Positions 24,605 to 33,519 of a DNA stretch of 64,000 bases are shown piece by piece. Within the stretch, counting starts at the first letter, position 1; each line of letters starts with the position of its first letter. Below the pieces are notes generated by a model. The model was given only the letters and a program-made list of their open reading frames with translations. It was not told where the DNA came from and ran no database searches. A program made the translations under genes and the position numbers. This DNA comes from Candidatus Zipacnadia bacterium (GTDB lineage: Bacteria > Armatimonadota > Zipacnadia > Zipacnadales > UBA5352): NCBI GenBank assembly GCA_029821735.1, contig JALGSU010000001.1:248001-312000 (forward strand). The letters run 5' to 3'.

Positions 24605-27600
24605 TCAGCGCACCGGCATCGTGTTGTTGACCTCGGTGATCTCGGCGATGGCGTCACCCGGGTCGACCGTCACCCGCCAGCCCTCCTGCGGTTGGCCGGT
24701 CACCGTGACGCTCACCTCGATCGTCCTCGGCTTCAGGTCCAGCGGCGCTTCCAGAGCCGGCACCCGTGTCTGCCCGACGACCGCACCGCTCGCGTCCATC
24801 ACCTGCACGGTCGTCGCCGGTGCAGGGGCGCCGCCGATGTTGTGCACGATCGCGGTGACGGTCCCGTCGGCGTAGCTGACATCCCACGGGTCCATTGCCA
24901 GGTCCGCGCGGCTGGTAATGTCGTCCAGCTTCTCGATCAGGTCCAGCTCAATGACGTACTGCGTGCCCGGCTGCGCGCTGAACTCCACCGCGTCGAAGCG
25001 CGCCAGTTCGCGCTCCCCTTCACTAACGCTCTCATCGGCCATCCAATCGTTGTCTCGGTCAATGCCCACTTTCACGGTGTATCGCCCGTGCGGCATCCGC
25101 CACACCCGCATCTTCATCTCCAGCGGCCGGTCGGCGAAGCTGTAGCAGAGCACTTTGAGGCGATCGAGTTGCTTGTCGACGACCAGCCCGGCGAACTGCG
25201 TCCCCCCGCCCTCCCAACTGATCCAGTTGCCCGGCACGTGGCTCTTCTGCCCCGTGGTTTCACCCAGGTAGGTCTTCCCCAGCAGCCTCTCGCCGGCCCA
25301 GCGCACGCGGTCGGTGTAGGGCTCGGCTTCGGTCGCCAGCCAGCGCGAACGCTCCTGCTGGCGCACCACCTCGCGCAGCTCCTCGATCAGCCAGCTCCGG
25401 TCGCCGGTGATGCGCCATGCGTTGTAGAGACGGTCCTCGCTCTGGCTTGGCGTCCACGAGCCGTCGAGCGTGTAGGCGGTCGTGAAGCCCGCCTCCTTGA
25501 CCGCTGAACCGGCCGTGCGCATACGCAGTCTGAAGGTGTGCTCACCAGCCTTGAGTTCGTAGGCCCCCGACGTGACCACCTCACGCCAGTTCTCGCCGCC
25601 CACCCGCCCGCGCAGGCGGTTGAGCGGGTGATCGCCCATGTCTACGAAGAAGCTTGCCGCCTCGGTGCTGGTATCTTCGGGGTCAGTCCGACCGACCAGC
25701 GCCCGGATCGCGTACTGTCCATCCTCCGGCACGCTGACCGTGAAAGTCGCCGCACCTGCCTGGCCCTCCTCGACGGTGGCTCCCATCGCGCCCTCTCGGA
25801 CTGCGCGCAGCGGCGCCTCCACTTCGGTCGCCTCGCCGGCCGACATCGTGTAGCGCTTCTCGGGCCCGATCGCAGGCGGCGGGACCTCGCGCGTGTATTC
25901 TGCGAGCGTGCTCGTCGCAGCAGCAACCTGCTCCTCCTGCGTCGGGTCGTCGAGGCGCGTCGCTGCCGCATACTTGTCGTCGCCGGTCAGCCAACTCGCG
26001 CCGCTGAGCAGATGCTGGATGATGTAGATGCCGCCGCCGATGTAGAGCACCGGTCGGTTCTTCAGCACCGGATTGCTTTTGTTGTAGGGCATGTAGGGCA
26101 GTACTTCGGAGTTGCTGAAGCGCACCTCGCCCGGGATCACACCTGCACGTTTGCCCTTGTCGGTGCTCTCCGTTGCCAGCCTCCACGAGTCCGCCTCCTC
26201 CAGGAACATGCGGCGCAAGTCAGGCAGGTTGGCGTACCAGACGGCGTGGCCTGTGCCCACCAGTGCCAGTGGGCAGTAGGCCTGATCGATATCGTTGGGC
26301 GGATCGCCCCATATCTGGTCGGAGGTGAACATGAATGATTTGAACTGCCGCCGCCCTACGTCGTTGATTGCCGTCCAGAAGTCCACGTACCAGCTCATCT
26401 TCATCAGTCGCTCAACGGCCTTCGGGCTGCCATAGCGGGTCAGGAGCACCTGCGGCTGAGTGCAGCTCTGGTCTTCCGCCGCATGCTCCACATCGCGGCT
26501 GCCGACGGTGTATCCCTTGTCGCCGCTCATCCGCCACGCCACATCAGCCAGTTTCTGAAGTCCGTCGAGGATCCGCGGCTCGCCGGTGATGAGGTAGTCC
26601 GTTGGCCAGCGATCCGAAAACTCGCCGTCGTCGTTGATATGTCCGGCGAGTTGTCCGTCCGCCTGCTGGCGGTTGTCCAGCCACCACATCGGCACCGCAT
26701 GCATGTTCTGCAGCGCCAAATGTGACCACACCGCCCAGTCGGGCGCATCGGCAGGGCCCGGCCGCGCCAATTGCACGTTGCTTCGCCGGCCGGCTACGTG
26801 GTTGTAGATCAGGTTCGCGGGGGCGTTCTCCGGGGCCAGTGCCAGCACGCGCGCGATGTAGCGCCCGATGAACTTCTCCTGATAGTCGCTCCATGCGTGT
26901 GCCTCGGTGTGGTTGCTGTATAGGCGCCGCAACAGGCGCTCCAGCCGGGGTAGATACTCGCCCATCGTCTGGTCCGACGTGAGCGCGTTGACTATCACTG
27001 AGGACGCCGCGCCCATGTCGAGAACCATATCCCGCCGTGGCCGAAGCACTAACCACACCGGTTCGCCCGCCGCGTAGAGTGTATCGGGGATGTCGAAGCT
27101 CACGCTCAGGTTCTTCTGTCTGCCTACCTGGCTGACCGCCCGGAATATGGTCGCGTACTCGCGCTGGTACTGGTGCTCAGCGGTCATGCGCGCCAGCACG
27201 TCCGCGCCCCGGTCACTCCCCACCGCGTGGTTGATGTCCAGGTCCAACTCATCGGCTTGCATCATGCTGATCTCGATAGCCGCATCGTCGGCCTCACTGC
27301 TCAGCCCGAGCCGCATCTCCACCGAACCAACGCCGTACTCGCCGGCCATCGGCGTCGCAAGTATGTTGATGTAGCAGCCTGCCTCCAGCGACAGCGTGCC
27401 CCGGCCTGCCCCTCCGCCCCCGATAAGCACTCGGCGGTCGCTCTCTTTCGCCCGCGCGTGTGTCAGGTGTTCAGCCATGCCCTCGGGGGCCTCACCTGGT
27501 CCCAGACCCAAGATCACGCCCTCGCCCGGTAGCGGCGACTTCGGGCCCAGTCCGAAGGCCTGTATCTCGGTCATGCACACCGTCTGGTCAGCGGGAATCT

Positions 27601-28483
27601 CTATGCGCAACTCGTGCAAAGGGGTAGCGTCGAATCGCTCGGATGAGACCAGCTCTGCGGCCCCGCCAGTCGTGAACAACTCGCGCTTCCCCGCGGTACC
27701 GATGCCCACGACGCGCGCGTTCCGCAGGTTCTGCAGCGGTTGCATCGCGTGCACGAGCACGTAGTTGATGGGCGTCTCCGCGCCAAACTCGACGCGGAAG
27801 TCATGCCCTCGGCTGAGCGCTGACGAACCAAGTTTGCCGTCAATGGGTGTCAGCGACGCCGGCGGAATCCGCAGCAGTGCGTCCGTCCACACGTCCGCGA
27901 GGTCAGGAACCGTGACGGTGAGATCGTCAAGATCGGGGGTCTTGTCCCATGCAGGCCAGTCGGGGGCCTCGACTCTCTCCACACTCAGGTCGTCCCAGTA
28001 GAACCACTCGCTGCCGCCGAAGAACCCGCGTAAGGTTAGATTGATGATCCTCGCGTTCTCAGGTGCGCGCATGATACTCTCCCAGCGCAGCCACCCGTCG
28101 GCAGGCACGCCGGGAAACTCCGTCGCAGCCACCGAGGCCCGCTGTCCGTCCGGCGTCAGGAAGTAGACCTTGATCTTCGGCACCTCCGCCCCGCCAGCTT
28201 CCGCTCGCCGTATCCAGCCCGCGATGAGGTAGGATCCGCCGGGCTCGATCGCCACCTGCTGAGCAAGCGCGTCGTCGAAGCGTGCCCTCCCGCAGCGCTC
28301 GCCGGAACGGGCGATCGTTTCGTCAGCGATCACATCCGAGTCGCCGCCACGGACCCACGCAGCCGCCTGCCCGTCTGCCGCCGCGTCCTCAAAGCCCGGA
28401 TTCTGCAGCAGGTTCTGCCCGAACGCGCCGCTCGCGACAATGAGGAGCACCAGTGATGCCAGCGTCAGTCTCTCAACACGCAT
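24605..28483 (-). CDS. Very large secreted multidomain carbohydrate-active protein
   Basis: The 1292-residue exported protein has a signal peptide (about 1-22, ending AFGQ) and an N-terminal CBM-like jelly roll starting NLLQNPGFED (about 24-170). A second beta-sandwich follows (about 195-320; VEFGAETPINYVLVHA), then a long all-alpha part (about 500-860; repeated W/Y-rich helices such as DWAVWSHLALQNMHAVPMWW and SWLTGDDKYA) that fits an (alpha/alpha) toroid of a lyase or hydrolase. A further jelly roll (about 880-1000) is followed by a C-terminal CARDB-like domain (about 1205-1290; IVHNIGGAPAPATTVQV). I cannot name the catalytic family. GGAGG lies 8 nt before ATG 28483. The gene downstream of it is the secretin-like one. 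Confidence 0.7.
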   Translation of the reverse strand: MRVERLTLASLVLLIVASGAFGQNLLQNPGFEDAAADGQAAAWVRGGDSDVIADETIARSGERCGRARFDDALAQQVAIEPGGSYLIAGWIRRAEAGGAEVPKIKVYFLTPDGQRASVAATEFPGVPADGWLRWESIMRAPENARIINLTLRGFFGGSEWFYWDDLSVERVEAPDWPAWDKTPDLDDLTVTVPDLADVWTDALLRIPPASLTPIDGKLGSSALSRGHDFRVEFGAETPINYVLVHAMQPLQNLRNARVVGIGTAGKRELFTTGGAAELVSSERFDATPLHELRIEIPADQTVCMTEIQAFGLGPKSPLPGEGVILGLGPGEAPEGMAEHLTHARAKESDRRVLIGGGGAGRGTLSLEAGCYINILATPMAGEYGVGSVEMRLGLSSEADDAAIEISMMQADELDLDINHAVGSDRGADVLARMTAEHQYQREYATIFRAVSQVGRQKNLSVSFDIPDTLYAAGEPVWLVLRPRRDMVLDMGAASSVIVNALTSDQTMGEYLPRLERLLRRLYSNHTEAHAWSDYQEKFIGRYIARVLALAPENAPANLIYNHVAGRRSNVQLARPGPADAPDWAVWSHLALQNMHAVPMWWLDNRQQADGQLAGHINDDGEFSDRWPTDYLITGEPRILDGLQKLADVAWRMSGDKGYTVGSRDVEHAAEDQSCTQPQVLLTRYGSPKAVERLMKMSWYVDFWTAINDVGRRQFKSFMFTSDQIWGDPPNDIDQAYCPLALVGTGHAVWYANLPDLRRMFLEEADSWRLATESTDKGKRAGVIPGEVRFSNSEVLPYMPYNKSNPVLKNRPVLYIGGGIYIIQHLLSGASWLTGDDKYAAATRLDDPTQEEQVAAATSTLAEYTREVPPPAIGPEKRYTMSAGEATEVEAPLRAVREGAMGATVEEGQAGAATFTVSVPEDGQYAIRALVGRTDPEDTSTEAASFFVDMGDHPLNRLRGRVGGENWREVVTSGAYELKAGEHTFRLRMRTAGSAVKEAGFTTAYTLDGSWTPSQSEDRLYNAWRITGDRSWLIEELREVVRQQERSRWLATEAEPYTDRVRWAGERLLGKTYLGETTGQKSHVPGNWISWEGGGTQFAGLVVDKQLDRLKVLCYSFADRPLEMKMRVWRMPHGRYTVKVGIDRDNDWMADESVSEGERELARFDAVEFSAQPGTQYVIELDLIEKLDDITSRADLAMDPWDVSYADGTVTAIVHNIGGAPAPATTVQVMDASGAVVGQTRVPALEAPLDLKPRTIEVSVTVTGQPQEGWRVTVDPGDAIAEITEVNNTMPVR

Positions 28484-28522
28484 CGGTCTGACCTCCGGAC
28501 ACAAAGCCGTCGGTGCTGCGTG

Positions 28523-30532
28523 CTACCGTGCGAAGAACAGTGAGTCAACCGTCTCCGCGCCCTCGCTGGTGGCCGCATGGAGGCGCAGCAGACTGTGCAC
28601 CAGGTTGCTCACCCACAGCTCGGATTCGTAGTAACACAAGTTGGTCGCGCCCCGGAAGAGCCCGTCATAGTAGAGCTTCCCGATGGCCTGCTGACCATAT
28701 CGTTCGGCCGCCGGGAGCCACTGCTCGCCGCCATCGGCCTCATGCATATCCACCATCAGGTTCACCAGCGTGCCGAATACCTGCGCGCGAGTGTGTTCGG
28801 TCTCTGGCAGAAGTTCGACCTCCGCGTAACACGCCGCCATCGCTCGCGCGATGTCCAGACAGCGCTGCTCCCCCGTGAGTTTCCACGCCAGCACCCACAT
28901 GCGCGCCTCGGTACCGAGGAAGGTCCCGCCACCGTAATGGGCGGCGAAGCCCGGAGCGTGCCACTTCAGTTTGTCCACAACCGACGGGCCGGCATAGGCC
29001 GCCGCGCGCACGAACTCGCGCTCCTCAAGTCTATGCGGCAGGTTGGCGACTGAGGTGATGAGCCGCCGCGCCATGGTCCCGCAGCGCTCGGCCTGGGGGG
29101 TGTCGCCCAGCAGTGGCACCGACTCGAGCATTGTCAGCCCGGCGCTTACCGCCGTCGTCAGTCGCGCGCTCTCCCGACCGCGCTCGGCCGTGGCCATGCG
29201 CATGAGCCCCGAGTCGGGATGCGTGTTGTCCTCAAAGTGGTCCATCATCGCCGTGATCCAGTCCAGATACTTCTCGTCGCCGGTCTTCGAATATGCGAAG
29301 GCCCACACGCCCATATAGAAGCCCCCGTGGCGAGGGAAATCCAGGAAGGTCATGCCCTCCGCTCGGGGCTCGGGCAGCGCCTCGAGGACATTCGCGTGTC
29401 GATTGAAGTCGAAAGTCTCGAGATTGACGACGTGATTGATCAGTCCGTCCGCCTCACCGACGATCGCCTCCGGGCGAAGCTCCCACGCTTTCTCCCAGAA
29501 GCTCCGCGGCGCCATCCCCAGATGCTCATGGATCGTGTGCCCAACCTGCTCCTCATAGAAATCCCAGTGGGCATGTTCGCCCCATGGCCAGAGCCCTGTC
29601 GGTGTTTGTGTGCAGTTCTCGAGGAAGAACCCCAGGTACGCGTCCGCCGCCTCCCTGTATTTGTCCTCCCCGGTCAGTCGGCTCAGGTCGCCCAGCGCCA
29701 CCAGCAGCGGCAGGTCGTGCTGCAGGTTCCCGCCCCGCATCGCCCGATCCCCCTGCCGCTGGCCCTCGATCGGCGGCAACTCGCAGCCCGGGTTGCCGTG
29801 CGTCTTGCACCCGAGGATACTCACGAACATTGGGCTATGCGTCTCACCGTAGCAGTCGGTGCCCTCGCTGATCATCGTGTCTGCGAAGCTGCGCACATAC
29901 CACAGGTAGCCCTTCGCCGGGTCATACTCCCCCTCGGGCAAAGTCTCTTCGGTGCCAAGGGCCTCGGCCATGAACAACTGCTCTGCCAGGCCCTCGCCCT
30001 CGACTGTCCCGGCCACCAGCTCAGCTACAGGGGTGCCAGGTTCCAGCCCGGAAAGCTTGATCTCATGGATGCGCGGGTAAGCGTGGTCATCGCGCGCGGT
30101 GTCCAGCACGCGCAGGCGCAAGCGGGTCAGTTTCGCCGGCGCCAGCGGAAGCGTGAATCGCTCCTCCTGGTTGTCCGCCACCGCCCCGAGCAGCGCCCAT
30201 CCATCGCCGACCTGCGCATACACCTCCAGCTCAGTGAGCCTGATCTTCGCCTTGGCGTTGATGGTCAGCACCTCGATGCTGCCCACCTCAGTCGCCTCAG
30301 GCAGAGTGATGAAGATGTTGGTGATCAACTTCGTCAGATCGTGCTGGTCGCCGGTCCAAACCGTTTCCTCATCGCCGTCGATGATCAGCGCGGCCTGATG
30401 TTTGTCACCTGTATTAGGCGTGTAGTGCGTGGCCACCGCCGTGGCGCCGGTCAGGTCCAGAACCGGCGGCTGTGTCCATGCGGCCGTACTTGCGGCTGTG
30501 AGCATAATGATAAGGGCGATCGTGCGTTCCAT
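28523..30532 (-). CDS. Secreted discoidin-domain plus alpha/alpha-barrel protein
   Basis: The 669-residue exported protein has a signal peptide (about 1-20), an F5/8-type C (discoidin-like) domain (about 25-165; ALIIDGDEETVWTGDQ, then ITLPEATEVGSIEVL and RLRVLDTARDD) and a long helical domain (about 200-650) with GTDCYGETHSP, DLSRLTGEDKYREAAD, and FAYSKTGDEKYLDW. The repeated T-G-D/E-x-K-Y turns are typical of (alpha/alpha)6 toroids in polysaccharide lyases and unsaturated glucuronyl hydrolases. It is 39 bp from the start of the 1292-residue protein gene on the same strand, so the pair is probably one operon. AGGAG precedes ATG 30532. Confidence 0.7.
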   Translation of the reverse strand: MERTIALIIMLTAASTAAWTQPPVLDLTGATAVATHYTPNTGDKHQAALIIDGDEETVWTGDQHDLTKLITNIFITLPEATEVGSIEVLTINAKAKIRLTELEVYAQVGDGWALLGAVADNQEERFTLPLAPAKLTRLRLRVLDTARDDHAYPRIHEIKLSGLEPGTPVAELVAGTVEGEGLAEQLFMAEALGTEETLPEGEYDPAKGYLWYVRSFADTMISEGTDCYGETHSPMFVSILGCKTHGNPGCELPPIEGQRQGDRAMRGGNLQHDLPLLVALGDLSRLTGEDKYREAADAYLGFFLENCTQTPTGLWPWGEHAHWDFYEEQVGHTIHEHLGMAPRSFWEKAWELRPEAIVGEADGLINHVVNLETFDFNRHANVLEALPEPRAEGMTFLDFPRHGGFYMGVWAFAYSKTGDEKYLDWITAMMDHFEDNTHPDSGLMRMATAERGRESARLTTAVSAGLTMLESVPLLGDTPQAERCGTMARRLITSVANLPHRLEEREFVRAAAYAGPSVVDKLKWHAPGFAAHYGGGTFLGTEARMWVLAWKLTGEQRCLDIARAMAACYAEVELLPETEHTRAQVFGTLVNLMVDMHEADGGEQWLPAAERYGQQAIGKLYYDGLFRGATNLCYYESELWVSNLVHSLLRLHAATSEGAETVDSLFFAR

Positions 30533-30657
30533 TGCTGTATCTCCTGGTTATTGGCTGTCGGCGAGTTGCTGCACTTCGTCCATTCCCCGCTTCCCTCATT
30601 GGCCGCGGAATCCTTTCGCCGCTGGCCACGACGCAGGAGAATCCACCGTGGAGGGGA

Positions 30658-30671
30658 AGTACTGCAGTACT
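30658..30671. promoter_or_regulatory. 14-bp perfect palindrome, possible operator
   Basis: AGTACTGCAGTACT lies in the 180-bp divergent spacer, 41 bp before the HEAT-repeat gene. Its symmetry suits a dimeric repressor, but no regulator can be assigned. Confidence 0.3.
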
Positions 30672-30712
30672 CATAGCAGGAAACATGATTCGAGAGAAAC
30701 GAGGGACCCAAG

Positions 30713-31693
30713 ATGAGTAGGTCAACTATGGTGGCGGCAATGCTGGCGCTTGTCATGACGCTTGGCGCTGGGGCCGCAGTGGCGCAGGAACAGTCGGCAT
30801 GGGACTACATATCGCTCCTCAACCCGGAGGGCGAGCGTGCCTGGGAGATTCAGTTCGCGGCGGTGCGCTCCCTGGTGAAGATGGGTGACGAGGCAGTTGG
30901 CCCGCTGATGGCGGTGCTCAATCATCAGAGCTCGGACGTGCGCACCCACGCGGCACTCGCGCTGGGGCGCATTGGCGCCGAGGAGGCGGTCGATGGCCTC
31001 ATTGGGCTCCTGCAAGATCCCGTCGACGCGGTCCGGGGTACAGCCGCAGAAGCCCTTGGCAACATCGGCGACGACCGGGCGCTTGGCGTCCTGCTCGTGA
31101 TGCTGGCCCGAGAGAACGATGCGACCCTGCGAGCGGCCGAGGTCGCTCTGGGCGTGATGAAGGCCCAGACAGCCGTGCAGCCCCTCATCGGCCTGTTGCA
31201 GTCTGAGAACTGGGAGGTCCGCTGGCGGGGGGCCATGGCCCTCGGGCAGATTGGTGACCGGGCTGCGATCGCGCCTCTGAGCGCGTTGGGCGAGGACGAG
31301 AACGTGGTCGTCGTCGGCTGCGCTGCGTGGGCGCTCGGCGCACTGGCGGGCGAGGGCGACTTCGCCGCATTGGCTGAGAATCTCGATGCCGAGGAGATGG
31401 CCGACGTTTGGGGCAGCGCATGGGCAATCGGCGTCATCGGCGGCGATGGCGCGGTAGCGACGCTGGCTGACGCGCTGACTTCCGAGAACGAGACGGCCCG
31501 CTCCGCCGCGCGCATGGTCCTCGCCTGGTTAGGCACCGACCAAGCGGTGGCCGCTCTGGCCGCGGCTCCCGTTGAGGATGAACACGCCGAAGGCGATGGC
31601 GACGGTGACGACGATCACGAACACGCTGACGGTGATGGCGACGGCGAAGATGGTCACGGACACGCCGAAGGCGATGGTGACGGCGAAGGCTGA
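30713..31693 (+). CDS. Exported HEAT-repeat protein with His/Asp-rich tail
   Basis: The 326-residue protein has a signal peptide (about 1-24, ending AVAQ) and about six HEAT/PBS-lyase-type repeats (about 40-285) with the usual D-V-R-x-x-A-A-x-A-L-G-x-I-G pattern, for example VRTHAALALGRIG and VRGTAAEALGNIG. The last 40 residues are almost only Glu, Asp, Gly and His (31577-31690), like metal-binding tails. It is probably a periplasmic scaffold. GAGGG lies 7 nt before ATG 30713. Gene neighbours give no clue to its partner. Confidence 0.75.
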   Translation: MSRSTMVAAMLALVMTLGAGAAVAQEQSAWDYISLLNPEGERAWEIQFAAVRSLVKMGDEAVGPLMAVLNHQSSDVRTHAALALGRIGAEEAVDGLIGLLQDPVDAVRGTAAEALGNIGDDRALGVLLVMLARENDATLRAAEVALGVMKAQTAVQPLIGLLQSENWEVRWRGAMALGQIGDRAAIAPLSALGEDENVVVVGCAAWALGALAGEGDFAALAENLDAEEMADVWGSAWAIGVIGGDGAVATLADALTSENETARSAARMVLAWLGTDQAVAALAAAPVEDEHAEGDGDGDDDHEHADGDGDGEDGHGHAEGDGDGEG

Positions 31694-31727
31694 GCGACTC
31701 GCCGCATCTCATCCAGCAACGTAATCT

Positions 31728-31760
31728 CCGCCCTCGGGCCACCCATCGGCCCGGGGGCGG
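31728..31760 (+). terminator. Strong hairpin after the HEAT-repeat gene
   Basis: 13-bp stem (31728-31740 with 31748-31760, one G-U pair) and a 7-nt loop, 34 bp after the stop. There is no clear T-run, so termination is inferred from stem strength and place. Confidence 0.45.
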
Positions 31761-31881
31761 ATTCGGTCAGTTCCTGGGGCCGCCCGTGACGAAGGTCTTT
31801 GGCCTCGGACGCCGAAATGCCGAACTGTCGGCGATCCCCGCGCTGGTTGTACCTTCCTGCAGAACTCTGAGGTGAAGCACG

Positions 31882-33519
31882 ATGCCGAGCGCGCTCCTGA
31901 TCAGCTATGGTGGCTATCCTGCCACCGCCAGTAGTCTGACGCCTGATAACGGTCTGGCCAATCTAGCTGGCGCCCTCGCCGAAATCGGCTACGAGCCCCA
32001 CATCCGTGATTTCGCGACCGTCTCATTCATGCGGCGCATGTTTCCTCAGAAGCTGACCATACAGTTGCGGGTCAGAGCCGCCGAACTGATGGCCAGCGCA
32101 GGCGCCCCAACGCCCGAGCAGGTCCGGCAGCTCAAGGACCTCGATGCGATGGTTGGGGCCCATCAGCAGGCGCAACTGGAGTTGATCGCGGCTGAGGTCA
32201 TCGACGAGGTGCGCAAGCTCACCCCAGACTTCGTAGGCATGAAGCTGTGGAACGGTGACGGCTTCACCGGCAGCGTCTTCATCGCTGAGAGGCTTCGCGA
32301 GCAGTTTCCGGATCTGCCCATCCACGCTGGCGGCCCCCAATGCTCGTGGTTCGGCGAATCCATCTATCGTCGCACGGACGCCTTCACCTCGCTCACACAT
32401 GGCGAGGGCGAGGAGGTCATCAAGGCGCTTGCCGAGAACGCCCGGGGCCAGCGTGGGCTCGAAAGCATCCCGGGCGTCATCTACCGAGATGGTGGCCACA
32501 TCGTCCGCAACGAATTGGGCGACGGCCTTGACATGAACTCTCTGCCCGAACCGATCTACGATGAGAGCGTCTACCCCGCGATGGCTGGCGACGAGAAGAT
32601 CAAGATCATCGTCCTTGACGACAGCCGCGGCTGCCCCTATCAATGCGCGTTCTGCATGCACCCGATTGAGAGCGGCAACCGCCTCCGCACCGCCCGAGCC
32701 GGGCTGCTCGTCGACCGCATGCAGCAGATGGGGGAGAGATACGGTGTCCGGGCCTTCCGGTTCTCTGGTTCATCAACGCCCGGCAATCTGATGGCGAGAG
32801 TCGCTGCTGAGGTCCTGCGGCGCGAACTCGACGTGATCTACACCTGCTTCGGACATTTCCGTAGCGCTGACCCCGATCACTTTGGCCTGATGGCGCGCTC
32901 GGGTCTGCACGCGATATTCTTCGGCATTGAGTCTGGCTGTCAGGAAGTTCTGGAGAAGGCTGTCGGCAAGAAGGTGGATCTCAACAGTGTCAAGGAGACT
33001 GTACTGGCCGCTCAGCGCGCGGGCATCTTCGTCGTCGCGAGCATGATCGTCCCGCTGCCCTTTGACACCGAAGAGACCATTCGTGAGAGCCTCGAGTTCC
33101 TCGCGGAGGTGCGTCCGGACTCGGTGCCTGTGCAATTCCCTGGCGTCGTGCCGCCCACGCCTTGGGGCCAGGAGCCGGAGAGATACGGGTTCGACGTCGA
33201 TCCCGAAGAACTGGCGATGGTGGGCATGGACTACAAGATCAAGCTGCTCTTCCCGCCCTCGATGTGGGAGCCGGCTCCGTATCGGCTCGACGGCATGGAC
33301 TTTGCGCAGTTCACCGCGAGGACGCTTCGTTTCGCGCAGCAACTGGAGGATCGGGGCATACTCGTGGGGGTGCCCGATGACAATGCGCTCATCGCGCGAT
33401 GCGCTGGCATGAGCGCGCGCGACTTCCGCGACCGGACACGGCTATGGTGCACCATCGGCGACGCCGACGCCATGGGCACTATGGTCGCTGCGGCAAACCG
33501 CAATATCGTGCGCCGCTAA
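31882..33519 (+). CDS. Radical SAM protein with B12-binding-like N-terminal domain
   Basis: The 545-residue cytoplasmic protein has an N-terminal cobalamin-binding-like domain (about 1-190; LLISYGGYPATASS, PDFVGMKLWNGDG, LPIHAGGPQCSWFG, LTHGEGEEVIKAL), without a visible D-x-H-x-x-G cobalt-ligand loop. The radical SAM barrel (about 235-450) has the cluster motif C-x3-C-x2-C in RGCPYQCAFCMHP. Later FFGIESGCQEVLEKAVGKK and PLPFDTEETI are typical of B12-binding radical SAM enzymes. The reaction is unknown: methylation, ring change or C-S bond formation are all possible. GAGG precedes ATG 31882. Its stop overlaps the convergent hybrid kinase stop by a few bases. Confidence 0.82.
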   Translation: MPSALLISYGGYPATASSLTPDNGLANLAGALAEIGYEPHIRDFATVSFMRRMFPQKLTIQLRVRAAELMASAGAPTPEQVRQLKDLDAMVGAHQQAQLELIAAEVIDEVRKLTPDFVGMKLWNGDGFTGSVFIAERLREQFPDLPIHAGGPQCSWFGESIYRRTDAFTSLTHGEGEEVIKALAENARGQRGLESIPGVIYRDGGHIVRNELGDGLDMNSLPEPIYDESVYPAMAGDEKIKIIVLDDSRGCPYQCAFCMHPIESGNRLRTARAGLLVDRMQQMGERYGVRAFRFSGSSTPGNLMARVAAEVLRRELDVIYTCFGHFRSADPDHFGLMARSGLHAIFFGIESGCQEVLEKAVGKKVDLNSVKETVLAAQRAGIFVVASMIVPLPFDTEETIRESLEFLAEVRPDSVPVQFPGVVPPTPWGQEPERYGFDVDPEELAMVGMDYKIKLLFPPSMWEPAPYRLDGMDFAQFTARTLRFAQQLEDRGILVGVPDDNALIARCAGMSARDFRDRTRLWCTIGDADAMGTMVAAANRNIVRR

